A stretch of 64,000 nt of DNA from Atherix ibis (GCA_958298945.1 OY282609.1:61290220-61354219), one strand, 5' to 3'. Counted from the stretch's first letter, positions 1 through 12,035 are shown. Numbers and translations: made by a program. The notes: a model not told the origin generated them from the sequence alone.

Positions 1-998
1 ATCTCTCGGGCAATTTGTGGATACTACGCCAAAAAAATTTCCTTCTCTTTCGACGCAAACCCCTCATCAAGCGATTTTCGGACGTCTTCGTAAGAATCGA
101 AGTGCTGCTCAGCGAGCGCGTGGTCCATCGACGAAAACAGGTGGTAGTCGGAAGGGACCAGGTCTGGTAAATAAGTGGGGTGGGGTAGAACCTCCCAGTT
201 GGGTGTCTCCACGAAGTTTCGGACCATTTTTGATATGTGCAATGGTGGGTTGTCATGGAAGAAAATCAGCTTATCATGTCTTTGTTGATAATCCGTTCCT
301 TTTTCACGCAGAGCACGGTGCAATTTGATCAGTTGTTGGTTGTAGGGGTGGGCATTGACAGTTTCACGAGGTTTCAACATCTTATAGTAGACGGTACCGT
401 GCTGATCCCACCAAACGCACAACATCGTCTTCCGTCCGAAGCGATTTGGTCTTGGGGAAGATGTTGATAGTTAACCGGGGTCAAACCACGATTTCTTGCG
501 TTTAGGATTCTCGAAATATATCCAATTTTCGTCGCCTGTTATAATCCGATGCAGGAACGACTTTCTTTTTTGTTTGGCGAGCAAGATTTCGCATGTGTTT
601 TGGCGTCGCCCCATCTGCCTATCGTTCAATTCATGCGGCACCCATTTTCCGATCTTTTCAATCTTCCCCATGGTACGCAAACGCAAGGAAATGGCTGGTT
701 GAGTAACACCCAATTGCTCCGCGAGCATTTTTCTTGATTGGGTATCGTTTTCGTGCAAAAGAGCCTGCGATTGATGGTCCTCAACCTTCCTAGGCCGAAT
801 TTCACGCTTCTTATCCCACAAGTCAAAATTGCCGTCTTTGAACCGACAAAACCAATCTCAGCACGTTGTTTCCGATAAAGCACTGTCACCATAGGCCTTC
901 ATAAGCATTCAATGCGATTCGGCAGCTGATTTCTTCAAATTGTAGGAGAAAAGAAGAGCTTCCCGCATATGCTCTTTTTCTGGCACAATGCTGGACAT
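1..998 (-). pseudogene. mariner A1 transposase, inactivated by nonsense mutations
   Basis: The family start ATG is at 996-998 (minus). From there one frame runs to about position 30, broken by TGA at 909-911, TGA at 858-860 and TAA at 471-473. Against the other copies these are Arg, Arg and Gln codons, the pattern expected from C-to-T change at CGA/CAA codons. A one-base shift in an A/T run near 27-33 then ends the frame at 24. First catalytic Asp (TGDENW) and third (PSDYHLF) are visible; the second lies in a changed HDNPPLH motif. Dead as it stands. Confidence 0.9.
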
Positions 999-1149
999 GA
1001 TTACCAAAGGAAAAATGTATGTTGTTGTACGAAATTACTGACAATGTGCACTGATTACTTATAAAAAAAGTATGGCGTGCCCATGGTAGCTTAATACGCA
1101 CACTCACGCCATGTATGACCAAACAGCGGATTTAAGCTTATACACCTGG
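1..1149 (-). mobile_element. mariner family A copy A1 (mauritiana-like), cut by window start
   Basis: DD34D mariner in reverse orientation. The right end at 1122-1149 is the family terminal inverted repeat (reads CCAGGTGTATAAGC on the minus strand) and is followed by a TA at 1150-1151, the expected mariner target. The left end lies outside the window, so the last roughly 25 codons and the 3' repeat are missing. The family protein resembles Mos1 along its whole length (established knowledge of the mauritiana subfamily): MSSFVPEKEH start, WVPHELND linker, TGDEKW, HDNAPSH and PSDYHLF motifs. This copy is one of the least rearranged in the window. Confidence 0.93.
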
Positions 1150-1151
1150 TA

Positions 1152-3299
1152 AAGTCCCTCAGACTGGTGCTAGGCGCTATTAAAGAAACGCATCCACCCT
1201 AAGGCTTTTTGAAAACTACACGTTTACGTATGCAATCATATTCGTGAAGTAATTCACTTCTGTATGGGAGAGATTGTAGCTTGAACGCCACAGGATTGAC
1301 ATATAGGATGATAGTGGCTTCCGAAAAGGAACTTGTGGGTGATAGCAAAATGTCAAATCTGAATTTGTCAAGAAGTTTGAGTTCTGATCAGTTAAGCTTC
1401 AAACATTTTTTTTTAAATAACCATGATTAAACAATTTTTTTAAATAAAAATATTAAATAAATAATTAAAAATATGTTTCCAATTTTAGCTTATTCTAATA
1501 ATATTATTGCACATTGAAATTTTTGAACATAAATTATAGTAGTTGTACAGTTTTTAACAGGATTTTAACTATCTAAAAAGGATATTTTAATAAATCTTTA
1601 TGCAGAGCAAGTTTTTATACTTTTCTTTAGTTTTTTTTATTGGTAAACAAAAAAAGTTTTATTCAGTATCTTCTGTAGATGCTTCTTTTGTTCAACATTC
1701 ATTGAAAATAAAATGTTTTAGTATTTTCCTTTTACAAAATTATAAATTATCGTTTTTCTCTTAAATTAACAACAAAACATCATTTTTTCTGATTGCTATT
1801 TTCACATTTCAGCACTCTCTTTTGGCAAACATTTCCTACTATCTTTTAGTCACTATACTAACAGGAATAAGAGTGAGATAATTAAAAAAAATGTCATTAT
1901 AACAAGTTGATACTCATCTTTATTTATATACCATAGATAACAACATATTATTTAAAATTCCACTCGCGAAACCCTTAATTAAGTTTAATTAAAATCATCT
2001 TCAATAAAGCCGCGATAATTTCAATGATAAAGTGACACTTATAAGAGTTCTTAAGTTTTGAGAGTCTAAGATCTTGTATCTAAAAATGTTCCATTAAATG
2101 ATTATAATATAAATAAGAAAATAATATATATAAATAAATATAATTAAAGGAAATACTATCTTGCAGTTAGAAAATCATATTGACACAAAAATATTCTTTA
2201 GTCTAAGATTAAAGAGAAATATTTGAAAATTCAAGATCCCCATACCATTAAAGGTTTAATAATATAAATAAAATCTAGTCGAAGTAACATTCTGAATGAG
2301 TAACTCTTTTTATGATAAATACTTCAAATTTTCCCGCTTCTTATCATATAAAAATATAAATTCAGGAAGACTATTATAATGCCAATTTCATTACGAAACC
2401 TTAGAATTATGTGTATGAGTAGATTTCCCTAAGCTGGTTCGTACTTTTAAACCCTTTTTGATAGTAAGAAATTGCATACATTTTATTAAAAAAGAATTTG
2501 TAATTTGCTCAAAAGGATCCGGAGAATATAAAAAGATTTTCTAAAGTCTACTGTGTATTTGTATTGTAACAAAAACAAATTCTGCCTTGACAGAATATGC
2601 TGCCGAATTTCTTATTATAGACCATATTACAGAAGACTTTTTCGCTGTCATTATCATCATCATCGTTAGAGTAATATAGTACGTGAATACACGAACGAAA
2701 AGTTATAGTAAATTAAAAATTCTAAAGTTAAAAGTACGATGCCATGGAAAAAAACTAAGCGATAATGGTCAGATGGAAAGAGTGAAAGTGTTAGAAATAA
2801 AGTAAGTGAACTCCTTTTCACTTACTTTATTTCTAACACCGTGTTTTCATAGGCATTGAATTTGAATAGAAAAGGAAAATTGTAGATATGATATTTTAAG
2901 AATAGGTACACAGATCTTGGAATGTCATTCGCAGAGTCTATATAACGCGTAGAACGGAAATTAGTTTAATAAAGTGGATACGTGACTGTCGCGTATTTTA
3001 ATTTTAATGTTAAATCTTTCGGTTATAACCAATGTGCTATGAAGTTCTCGGCTTGTATACAAAAATTATACGGCATTATAAGCAGTTAAGAATATCAGTA
3101 ATTCTATCCCTTAAAATGTCAATGAAGGGTTCTATTCTTATCATTTTTAATATCAACAAATATATATTCGTATGTATAATATACCATATACAAAACTACA
3201 TAATTTGAAGAATTTTTAAATTAATTTATTATATTGTAACATAACGAAATGATGATTGTTCATCTTAAGCTAACAATGCAGATGGGGTAAAAATATGTG
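1152..3299. other. AT-rich stretch without recognised gene
   Basis: No open frame of interest and no match to the transposon families of this window. The first 240 bases (1152-1390) are less AT-rich than the rest and could be an unrecognised repeat fragment. A perfect hairpin lies at 2788-2839. Confidence 0.6.
2788..2839. repeat. perfect 23-bp inverted repeat, 6-nt loop
   Basis: Left arm 2788-2810 and right arm 2817-2839 are exact reverse complements (starting GTGTTAGAAATAAAG and ending CTTTATTTCTAACAC), separated by CTCCTT. No transposon end is recognisable at either side. Confidence 0.95.
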
Positions 3300-4064
3300 T
3301 AAAGTCTCTTGGAAAAAAAATAAAGAGACTGAATATTTTTTGTCCAACAGTTTTTTATACATAGGAGGGTGTTATCCCCTTCTTAGTAGTTCATTGGGTA
3401 ATTATACATCGAAGTGCTATAGGCTTTATCTGAAATTGCCTTCAGCTCCTCAGTTACACTCGTTTGGATGTTATCGACAGTACCAATATGACATCCTTTC
3501 AAGTGTATTTTGCTCTAAAAGAACAAAAAAAAATCAAACTCAGATCTTAGATCAGATGGATAGTGGTGCAGGAAAACCACAGGAATTCCCTTTTCCGATA
3601 AAAACATGTTGATTTAGGTGCTCATGTGATAGAAGCCGTTGTCATGGTGCAATGTCCAAGAATTGCGAAGAATTCTTTTCTGAACTTTTCAAGGACTATT
3701 CACCAGCTTCAATGTTAATCAATATTCTAAACTCATAAGAGCCCTCATCTATTCCTCATTTTCATCAGTTTTTGACATTGAAGGCCTCTATGAGTGAAGC
3801 TATTCTTCCACTACTTCTCGGCCCTTTAAAAATACCTTAAAACACCGAAAAAATTGTGCTCTTGAAAAGAATATTCGTTATGGATTCACCAAGCTCGACA
3901 GAAAATTTGAGGGCACATAAAAAAAACACCTTCTTGAGGTGGCGTTGTTACCGGACGGGATTGAAACTTGTACTGCACGCCTATGTGAGCAAGATACATG
4001 GAGGGGAAGTGTTAGTAGATCGCTCTCAGTTATACCATTCTCATAAATTTTCTGCCACACCTTG
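3300..4064 (-). mobile_element. mariner family C relic C1, both ends recognisable
   Basis: Heavily decayed mariner in reverse orientation. The right (5') end at about 4031-4064 reads CAAGGTGTGGCAGAAAA on the minus strand and is followed by TA at 4065-4066; it matches the ends of C3 (38035) and C4 (18000). The left (3') end is poorer, around 3300-3340. In between, short peptide blocks in changing frames match mariner order: FCRAW/GES helix-turn-helix start, KGREVVEE, KTDEN, LHHDN, EKGIPVV, DFFLF, LKGCHIGTVDNIQ, EGDN. At about 0.77 kb it has also lost internal sequence. Confidence 0.72.
3365..3920 (-). pseudogene. family C mariner transposase remnant
   Basis: Fragments only. N-terminal pieces lie at about 3740-3915. 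The second catalytic motif (LHHDN) lies near 3640-3655 and the third region (DFFLF followed by LKGCHIGTVDNIQ) near 3440-3535. A piece like NYxEGDN near 3365-3395 marks the C-terminus. Stops and frameshifts separate all of them. Identification rests on motif order and on the sister copies at 32311-32700 and 38035-39445. Confidence 0.7.
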
Positions 4065-4066
4065 TA

Positions 4067-4852
4067 TACTAAAGAATTTTCTATTGTTACTGTTGTCCTT
4101 CTATTTTTTAAAGAAGTTTGTATTATAATAAGATACAAAGTTCATACTACAATGATTTTTTATAAATAAAACGATTATATTATTTTATTTCTGTAAGCTA
4201 TATTATGATATTTCACTACGAATAATCATGATAAAAAATAAAAAAAAAAATAATTATTTTACTTCGAGGATTTAAAATGTTTTCGCATCATCAGCTAAAC
4301 ATAGCCTATCAAGTGATTTGGATTGATCCATATTATTATTATTTATACTCGTATGATCGATAAATATCTAAAGTTTTAATTATTTATTTATTAAATTGAA
4401 ATTATTGCTTTGAAATTTTCATAAAATCTTAAAAGGAGTTATAATAAAAATTCTAATAATAATACTGATATGAACAGATCTTTTAATTTTTTTATCTAAA
4501 AATATATTAACCAACAAGTTTTTGGATAGAAATAAATTATTATTTAAAATTCGTAATAGAAATTTTGTGGTGGCTATATAATTGCTGCTGGCACTATAAA
4601 GGTATATGCTGTTATTTGGTATTCTTTTAGATAGATTTTAGTATAGAAACTGTTAAAAGAACTTGAAAATAAAACGTTAAACTGCGCAAATATTTAAAAT
4701 TTATAAAATTTTTGATTTGAATGAAGGTTACAGATATAAAGAGAATATATGGTCAGAAAAATAAACGAATTAAAAAAACAAATTGTGGTTGTCGCATTTT
4801 ATGATGTTCAAATTTTTGAATACGCGGTTTAAAAATCAATTTTTTTTGTTGT
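4067..4852. other. AT-rich stretch without recognised gene
   Basis: I see no coding frame, repeat family or structured motif here beyond general A/T runs. Confidence 0.6.
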
Positions 4853-4854
4853 TA

Positions 4855-5920
4855 CCGATATATAATCTTAAAACCGCTGTTTTTAGTCAAAAAAAATACA
4901 TGTTTTTTCCATAGAAAGTAAAAACAAATTTATTCAAAGTACTTGCCCTCGCTAGCTACACATTTTTCCCATCTATCGGGCAATTTGTGGATACCACGCC
5001 AAAAAAATTCCTTTTCTTTCGAGGCAAACCACTCATCAAGCCATTTTTGGACGTCTTCGTACGAATCGAAGTGCTGCTCAGCGAGCGTGTGGCCCATCGA
5101 CGAAAACAGGTAGTAGTCAGAAGAGGCCAGGTTTGATGAATAAGCGGGGTGGGATAGCACCTCCCAGTTGAGTGTCTTCAAGTGGTTTCTGACCATTTTT
5201 GACGTGTTCGTAGAGGAAAATCAGCTTGTCACGTCCTTGTTGATAATTCGTCTATTTTTCACACAGAGCACGGTGTAATTTGATCAGTTGTTGGTGGTGG
5301 CAGTGGGCATTAACAGTTTCACCAGGTTTCAACATCTCATAGTAGACGATACCCTCCTGATCCCACCAAACGCACAGCATCGTCTTTTGTCCAAACCGAT
5401 TTGATCTTGGGAAAGATTTTGATGGTTGACCGAAATCAACCCATGATTTCTTGCGTTTAGGAATCTCGAAATATATCTACTTTTCATCGCCTGTCACAAT
5501 CCGATGCAGGAACGACTTTGTTTTTTGTCTGGTGAGCAAGATTTCGCATGCGTTTTACCGTCGCTCCATCTGCCTATCATTCAATTCATGCGGCACCCGT
5601 TCTCCGATCTATTCAATCTTGCTCATGACACGCAGATGCATGGAAATGGCTAGTTGAGTAACACCCAATCACTCCGCGAGCATTTTTTGCGACTAAGTAT
5701 CGTCTTCGTCCAAAAGAGCCTGCAATTGATGGTCCTGAACCTTCCAAGACTCATTTTCACCCTTCTTGTCCCACAAGTCAAAATTGCCTACTTTTAACCG
5801 ACAAAACCAATCTCGGCACGTTGTTTCCGATAAAGCACTGTCATAGGCACCATAAGCATTCGATGCGATTCGGCAGCCGATTTCTTCAAATTGAAGTAGA
5901 AAAGCAGAGCTTCACGCATA
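4855..5920 (-). mobile_element. mariner family A copy A2, left half of a head-to-head pair
   Basis: Reverse-oriented family A copy. Its 3' end starts at 4855 after TA (4853-4854) with a diverged terminal repeat (about 4855-4880). The 5' part of the element (first codons, leader and 5' terminal repeat) is missing. Near 5921 the sequence switches directly into the leader of a forward-oriented copy, A3. The two copies together form a 2.1-kb palindrome-like unit whose two outer ends are both 3' ends. Confidence 0.88.
4930..5917 (-). pseudogene. mariner A2 transposase remnant
   Basis: The C-terminal 88 codons are open (4930-5196) and include PAYSSNLASSDYYLF, with the third catalytic Asp, and the normal end EGKYFE. 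Upstream, family blocks can be followed to the LKKSAAESHR region near 5900, but with frameshifts and stops, for example in the helix-turn-helix around 5840-5860. No start codon is left. Confidence 0.85.
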
Positions 5921-6992
5921 CGTGTATATTAAGTTATCATGGGTACGCCATACTTTCTTTTATGAGTTTGACATCTGTCAACATTAATCAGTGCACATTG
6001 TCAGCAATTTCGTACAACAACATACATTTTTCCTTTGGTAATCATGTCTAGTTTTGTGTCAGAAAAAGAGCATACGCGGGAAGTTCTGTTTTTCTTTTTC
6101 AATTTGAAGAATCGACAGTGCTTTATCGTAAACAACATGCCGAAGCGTGAAAATCGCCCTAGGAAGGTTGAGGACCATCAATTGCAGGCTCTTTTGAACG
6201 AAGACGATACCCAATTGTAAAAAATGCTCACGGAGCAAATGGGTGTTACTCAACCAGCCATTTCCATGCGTCTGCGTGGCATGAGGAAGATTGAAAAGAT
6301 CGGAAAATGGGTGCCGCATGAAGTAAACGATAAGCAGATGGAGCGACGCCAAAACACATGCGAAATCTTGCTCGCCAGACAAAAAAGAAAGTCGTTCCTG
6401 CATCGGATTATAATAGGCGATGAAAAGTGCCATCAACATCTTCCCCAAGACCAAATCGTTTCGGACGGAAGACGATGTTGTGCGTTTGGTGTGATCAGCA
6501 GGGTATCGTCTACTATGACATGTTGAAACCTGGTGAAACTGTCAATGCCTTCCGCTACCACCATTCTCTGCATGAAAAAAGGACGGATTATCAACAAAGA
6601 CATGACAAGCTGATTTTCCTTTACGACAACGCACCATCGCACACATCAAAAATCGTCCAAAACTACTTGAAGACACGCAACTGGGAGGTGCTATCCCACC
6701 CCGCTTATTCACCAGACCTGGTCCCTTCCGATTACCATCTGTTTTTGTCGTTGGACCATGCGCTCGCTGAACAGCATTCCGATTCTTACGAAGGCGTCCG
6801 AAAATGGCTTAATGAGTGGTTTGCCTCGAAAGAGAAGGAAATATTTTTGGCGTAGTATCCACAAATTGCCCGAGAGATGGGAAAAATGTCTAGCTAGCAA
6901 GGGCAAGTACTTTGAATAAATTTGTTTTTGCTTTCTATGAAAAAAACATTTTTTTTCACTAAAAAACAGCGGATTTAAGCTTATACATATGG
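5921..6992 (+). mobile_element. mariner family A copy A3, right half of a head-to-head pair
   Basis: Forward copy that begins inside the 5' leader (near 5921) without its 5' terminal repeat. It ends with the 3' repeat at about 6965-6992 and TA at 6993-6994. Two internal deletions remove most of the helix-turn-helix (around 6112) and a segment after the first catalytic Asp (around 6428). See A2 for the shared palindromic arrangement. Confidence 0.88.
6044..6919 (+). pseudogene. mariner A3 transposase with two internal deletions
   Basis: The family ATG is at 6044-6046. The frame reads the normal N-terminus (MSSFVSEKEH), then jumps at about 6112 from NLKN to the RENRPRKVEDH region, so most of the first helix-turn-helix is gone. 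A stop follows at 6218. After TGDE(K) (IIGDEK, about 6415-6429) a second deletion shifts the frame. The last part (6427-6855) keeps HDNAPSH-type YDNAPSH and PSDYHLF, so two catalytic Asp are present, and then frameshifts near 6845. Confidence 0.87.
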
Positions 6993-6994
6993 TA

Positions 6995-8647
6995 TAAAAA
7001 TATTACAAAATATTTATTTTTACTTAATTAATATGTGAATACTTTTAGTAAGTATACTATGACATAGAAATGGAAAAAGATATAAACTACTTATACCGGC
7101 TAACACAAAAATACCTGCAAGTCCTCAAAATTAAAAATTCATAACGGAAAGTGTATGATTAATTCGTAAATTGTTTTGGAAAAAAAAACCGACAGGTTTA
7201 ATTTAAATGCACAACAAATTAAATTATGGTAGAAGGTTTTTTACCACAAAATCTAAATTTTCGAAATAAAATAAAAATGAGCGACAAAAAAAACAGAATA
7301 CCGAGACTTTATAATTTTTGTACAAATATTGTAGTTTAATGAATTTTCATTCTAGTAATGCACTGAACAGTTCTAGTAATTAAAATCTAAAATTTGATAG
7401 AAAGTTTCGTAAATGTTCAGTACCAGAACATTTCGGTATCAATTATTTAGGGGGACGAATCTGAATGTGAATTTTGAATTAAAGCCAGAATTTGAAATAG
7501 AGACAGTTTTGAGGTCATGATAGATAGGTTTGATATGACAGTGGTATGGATCCATTTGTAAAATAGTCACTATGGAAAAAGGGATGTTAGCATTCAATTT
7601 CACTGAGCGTAGATGGAGATAGGAACGCAGACGTATTATTATAAAAAATTCACAAACTTGAAATGCAAACAAGATTGAACTTTTGTCTATTTAAGTGCAA
7701 TTTCTATGTGCATATATACTCGTATAATACGAGTTATGGTATGTTCATAAAATACGCTGATATTAGGCATTTGTCATTTAGCAATATGCACGTCAGGTGG
7801 TATAAATTTCTATTCGGTTTTCTTTTTTGCCATTTGTTCACTACCTTTTCCCCATATACCTTTGCATATAGTATAAACTTTTTATGTTCTTTATCTTATT
7901 TCTGATCTAGCCTTCATGTACTTGCAACTAAGTATTCTTGTTAATACTCACATGTGGGACCAAATACGTACATACATAGAACCTAAGTACTTATATGAGT
8001 TCTACGATAAGTAAAGGATTCGTTTCAAGCGCCCCAATGAACCTATGCTATGAAAAATGATGTACTAAGAAATTTGCCAATGTGTTAATTTACCTTCTGA
8101 GAACTTATATACTTCATATTGTTAAAGGCAGATAATGCTATTTTTATTCTAGAATATGTAAGTATCTTGCTTGCTTGAGAAATGGGAATTGAAAATGCGC
8201 TATTGATGTTAACATGGAATTCAACTTACACGGATGTCCTCGATGGTCACATTATTATATCTTCTTCCCATGAAAATTACAACCGAGTTCAGTGTTTTTT
8301 GCCAGTTATGACTTACATTACGTTACAAAGAATATTCCTTATATTCTGGTAATATGGTAAAATTTGAAATAATATTCCAAATCAGATTTTGAAATTTCCC
8401 AGAAATTCATTACAATTATTCTGTTAAGATGAATTTTCTTTTCTACATTTTTACTGTCATTTTATTTTAATTTTTAACATTTTTTACTTCAAAGTATTAT
8501 AGGGGTATCTTTTTATATATATTAAAGAAAGATCTGTGCGATCGTTATACTTATATCGAAAAGAATACGAAATAAGCGGATGACATAAAATTTTAATTAA
8601 ATATTCGGCTTTAACCTTTTTTTTTAAAATTAATTTGGCTAGTTAAA
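6995..8647. other. AT-rich stretch without recognised gene
   Basis: No convincing coding sequence. The open frames present are short and low in complexity. A small palindrome built on ACTCGTAT/ATACGAGT lies at about 7717-7733. Confidence 0.6.
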
Positions 8648-9476
8648 TTTTGGATTTCCGCAGGTTCCGTGTTTTTGATTTTAGATTTTTTGTGGCGTTA
8701 TATTGGTACTCATGTCTCTCACTTATGCCGAAAAGTTCGGCCATTTTGAATGTTCAGTTAATTTTTAACATCTGCTTTGCTTGCACGTGTTTTGGCTCGT
8801 CTTCGATTTTTGCCAATTCCAAAAAATGGATCAAAGAATCTGTATCGAATTTTGTGTGAAAAACAAAATTAACTGCGCGGACGCATTCCGAATGTTGAGT
8901 GTGGCATATGGTGAAGCTACCTTGGACCGAAGTAACGTTGATCGGTGGTACAAAATGTTCTCAGAGGGCCGAGAAGATGTGAACATCCGAAAAGCATGCC
9001 GGACGCCCGAGTACGTCAACAACAGACGAAAACATTGATGATGTGAAGAAAATAGTATTGACGAATCGGCGAATCACCATTAGAAAAGTTGATGAGGCTC
9101 GTGCCATTCAATTTTTACAAATGATTTGGCGTGAGACGGGTCGCTGCGAAATTCGTCCCAAAATTGCTCAATTTTGACCAAAAACAGCATCTCATTAACA
9201 TTTCTAAGGAGCAGTTGGACTCTGTCCGCGACGACCCAAATTTACTCCAAAGGGTGATAATTGGTGACGAATCATAGGTTTATGGTTATGACGTGGAAAC
9301 CAAAGCTCAATCATCCCAATGGAAGCTGCCGCACGAGCCAAGACCGAAAAAAGCGCGCCAAGTGCGGTCGAATGTGAAGGTTTTGTTTACAGTTTTCTTC
9401 GATTGCAGGGGCTTGGTGCATCATGACAGGGTAGACCGATCAATAAGGAATATTACCTGCAAATTATAAGCAAGTT
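8648..9476 (+). mobile_element. mariner family B, first part of fused pair (B1a)
   Basis: Starts in the family B leader (GGATTTCCGC at about 8652) without a clear terminal repeat, then runs through the start codon, helix-turn-helix and first catalytic region to about 9476. There, in the middle of the transposase gene, the sequence jumps back to the helix-turn-helix region and a second copy (B1b) begins. The fused pair is 1.75 kb, against about 1.25-1.3 kb for a single element. Confidence 0.88.
8826..9476 (+). pseudogene. mariner B1a transposase, N-terminal part
   Basis: ATG at 8826 begins the family protein (MDQRICIEFCVKNKIN). The helix-turn-helix (ADAFRMLSVAYGEATL, then VDRWYKMF) reads well to about 8980. 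The frame is then lost at GREDVN and ends at 9038, although the DNA continues to match the family (TTDEN, LANRRIT, DDPNLL, GDES) to 9476. The GDESW motif is followed directly by a TAG (about 9273). Confidence 0.85.
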
Positions 9477-10346
9477 GAGAAGATGTGAACGACAAAAAGC
9501 GTGCCGGACGCCTGAGCACGTCAACAACAGACGAAAACATTGATGAAGTGAAGAAAATAATATTGGCCAATCATTGAATCACCGTTAGAGAAGTTGCTGA
9601 GGACTTGAACATATCGATTGGCTGGTGCCATTCGATTTTTACCAATGATTTGGTCGTGAGACGGATCGCCGCGAAATTCGTACCAAAATTGCTCCATTTC
9701 TAACAAACACCGCATCGCATTGATATTGCTAAGGAGCTGTTGGACTTTGTCCGCGACGAACCCAAATTTGTTCCTGGTGACGAATCATGGGTTTATGGTT
9801 ATGACGAGGAAACCAAAGCTCAATCATCCCAATGGAAGCTGTCACACGAGCCAAGACCGAAAAAAGCGCCAAGTTCGGTCGAATGTGAAGGTTTTGCTTT
9901 CAGTTTTCGTTGATTGCAGGTGCGTGGTGTATCATGAGTTCTTGACACAGGGCAGAACGGTCAACAAGGAATATTACCTGCAAGTTATGCGCAAGTTGCG
10001 CGAAGCAATCTGCCAGAAACGCCCGGATTTGTGGAAGCACAAAAATTGGCTTTTGCCGTTTTTGGCCAAAATGAACACACTAATAATGCCGCAGCCACCG
10101 TATTCACCACATCTGGCCTCCTGTGACTTTTTCTTGTTTCCGAAACTGAAGAGCTCCATGAAAGGACGGCGCTACACTATGATTGAGGAGATAAAGACGA
10201 CATCGAAGGATGAGCTGAACAAGATCACAAAAAATGATTTTTTGAAGTGCTTCGAGGATTGAAAAAAACGTTGGCACAAGTGTATAATATCTGGTGGGGA
10301 TTACTTTGAAGGGGACAAAATCGATATTCATGAAAAAAATAAATAA
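9477..10346 (+). pseudogene. mariner B1b transposase lacking the second catalytic Asp
   Basis: The longest open part is 9720-10262. It reads the RSNVKVLL block, HEFL.QGRTVNKEYYLQVMRKLREAI, and then NWLLPFLAK where complete copies have NWLLHHDNAPAH before FLAK. The third catalytic region is PYSPHLASCDFFLFPKLK. A TGA at about 10260 interrupts FEDWKKRWHK. Without the second Asp the DDD triad is incomplete, so it could not catalyse transposition. Confidence 0.88.
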
Positions 10347-10392
10347 TTTAGGAAAAAACACAAAATTCGCGATACTTTTTGAACAGACCTTG
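9477..10392 (+). mobile_element. mariner family B, second part of fused pair (B1b)
   Basis: Begins near 9477 within the helix-turn-helix region (AGATGTGAACGAC) directly after B1a, and ends with the family 3' terminal repeat at about 10365-10392, followed by TA at 10393-10394. It carries an in-frame deletion at about 10055 that removes the second catalytic Asp; the same deletion is found in the copies at 31656 and 39450. Confidence 0.88.
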
Positions 10393-12002
10393 TATGTACA
10401 TTATTAATTTAAGTTAAAAAGAAATAAAATCTACAGATAATTTTAAAATTTTTACTTCACATTATCCAACTAGCTTTATTTTGAAATTATCAATTAAATT
10501 GATTGAAAATTATTTTGCTAATTTCTTCCATATAACACTAAGCACTCCTGTTGTTCAAGATATGTAGATAATTTCACTTATATGTAAAATCAAAATTTAC
10601 TGACCTTTTGTGTAGACTCGAAAAAACAATTCTCATACATATATATGTACATACCCTTCGATGATCTGATTATGTTGACCAGGATTTAAATGGATTTTAT
10701 CACGTATTTCCTTCAATGAAATAACTGCTAGTACATGTTGTATAATCTACCTGACGATAGAAAAAGTGAAAAAAAATATCAAACATGTACTCTAAGAGGA
10801 TATGAGATAATATCTCTTCTCTATTTACCTCGATATGGTAAAGGGAAGAAATTTTTATTGTCAGTGTGAGAGAGGGAAAGAGATAGAAAGAATTGTTCTA
10901 CTTAATTGAACAGGAATTGGAACAATATTCAGGTCAATAGTGCAACTACATTCTACGACTATTTCTTGTACCAGAAAAATTCGGCAACTCTCCATATTGC
11001 ATCAACCTCATCTTGTTTATTATATTCTTATCGCATTTGTAAAAAAAAACAACATAAGACTAATATAACACCAATACCTGCTGGGAACTATCGAAGATTA
11101 AATTAACACTATATAAATTGAATGAATATTTCTAGTGAAGATAGCTATTTTACAAAATTTCCAAATATATTTACGTGATTGCATTTCTATGGAAAAAATA
11201 AAAATTATTTAGTACTTTATAATATTTATGGATAAAATGGTAAATTTGAAAAAATTAATTTATTATTTACAAAAAAAAAAACAAAAACAAAATAAACACA
11301 ATATTATAAAAATAAATATAGCACAAATAGTATAATATAAATAAAATACAAAAAAACAGTCGTAGATTTATATCAATTGATTTATGTTAATGTTTGTGAA
11401 TACCCCAAAGTACTCAAATTAGGTCTTATTTATCTTTGAAAAGTTCTGGCAAAATACTTGTAAAAAATTTTCGACTTGAAGCAATAATTTTCGAACTGTT
11501 TCAGTTTGTTCATAAAGGGACCAATTTAACCAATTCCTTTCCATTCCCATTATAGGGCCTCTTAATATATACATTTTTGTTGATCAAAATAAAATCTACG
11601 CACATCCCATAAGTCCCTTTTTTTTGTGAAAAATTATGTTGATGATGGTAAATTTGGAGCATGTACCCACAATAACTCTCTCCCTTCTTTTATCATCTTC
11701 TTACGCGCAATTTGTTTATGTTCATCTAGTTTTACAAAAAAAAAAAAAAAAATAAAAAACAAACAAGCAATTTTTTCGTTTTAATTTTGTTAATAAGAAG
11801 GGACCAAAAGTCCAAAAATGAGTATGCATGCGCTGATGTATAAAATAAAATTGTCTTCTTATAAATTACCTTAACTGCCTGTTTTATATCTCCTTTTTGG
11901 TATAGTTTTGTGTTTCCTTAATCAAGAATTTACACAAACAGTACAAAAGATCAAAAATAAATTATACGCCATTAACTTACGATTAAGTTAATTTTTTTTC
12001 AT

Positions 12003-12035
12003 TTACCGGCTGGTATAATAGGCAGCACCTCCTCG
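12003..12035 (-). other. possible short terminal exon with splice acceptor (speculative)
   Basis: On the minus strand a pyrimidine/GT-rich tract (12036-12068, with TTTTTTTTG and TGTGTG runs) runs into CGAG/GAG, a plausible 3' splice site. A short open stretch ending in TAA (12003-12005) follows and could read GAAYYTSR-stop. No upstream exon is recognisable, and such tracts also arise by chance in AT-rich DNA. Confidence 0.18.
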
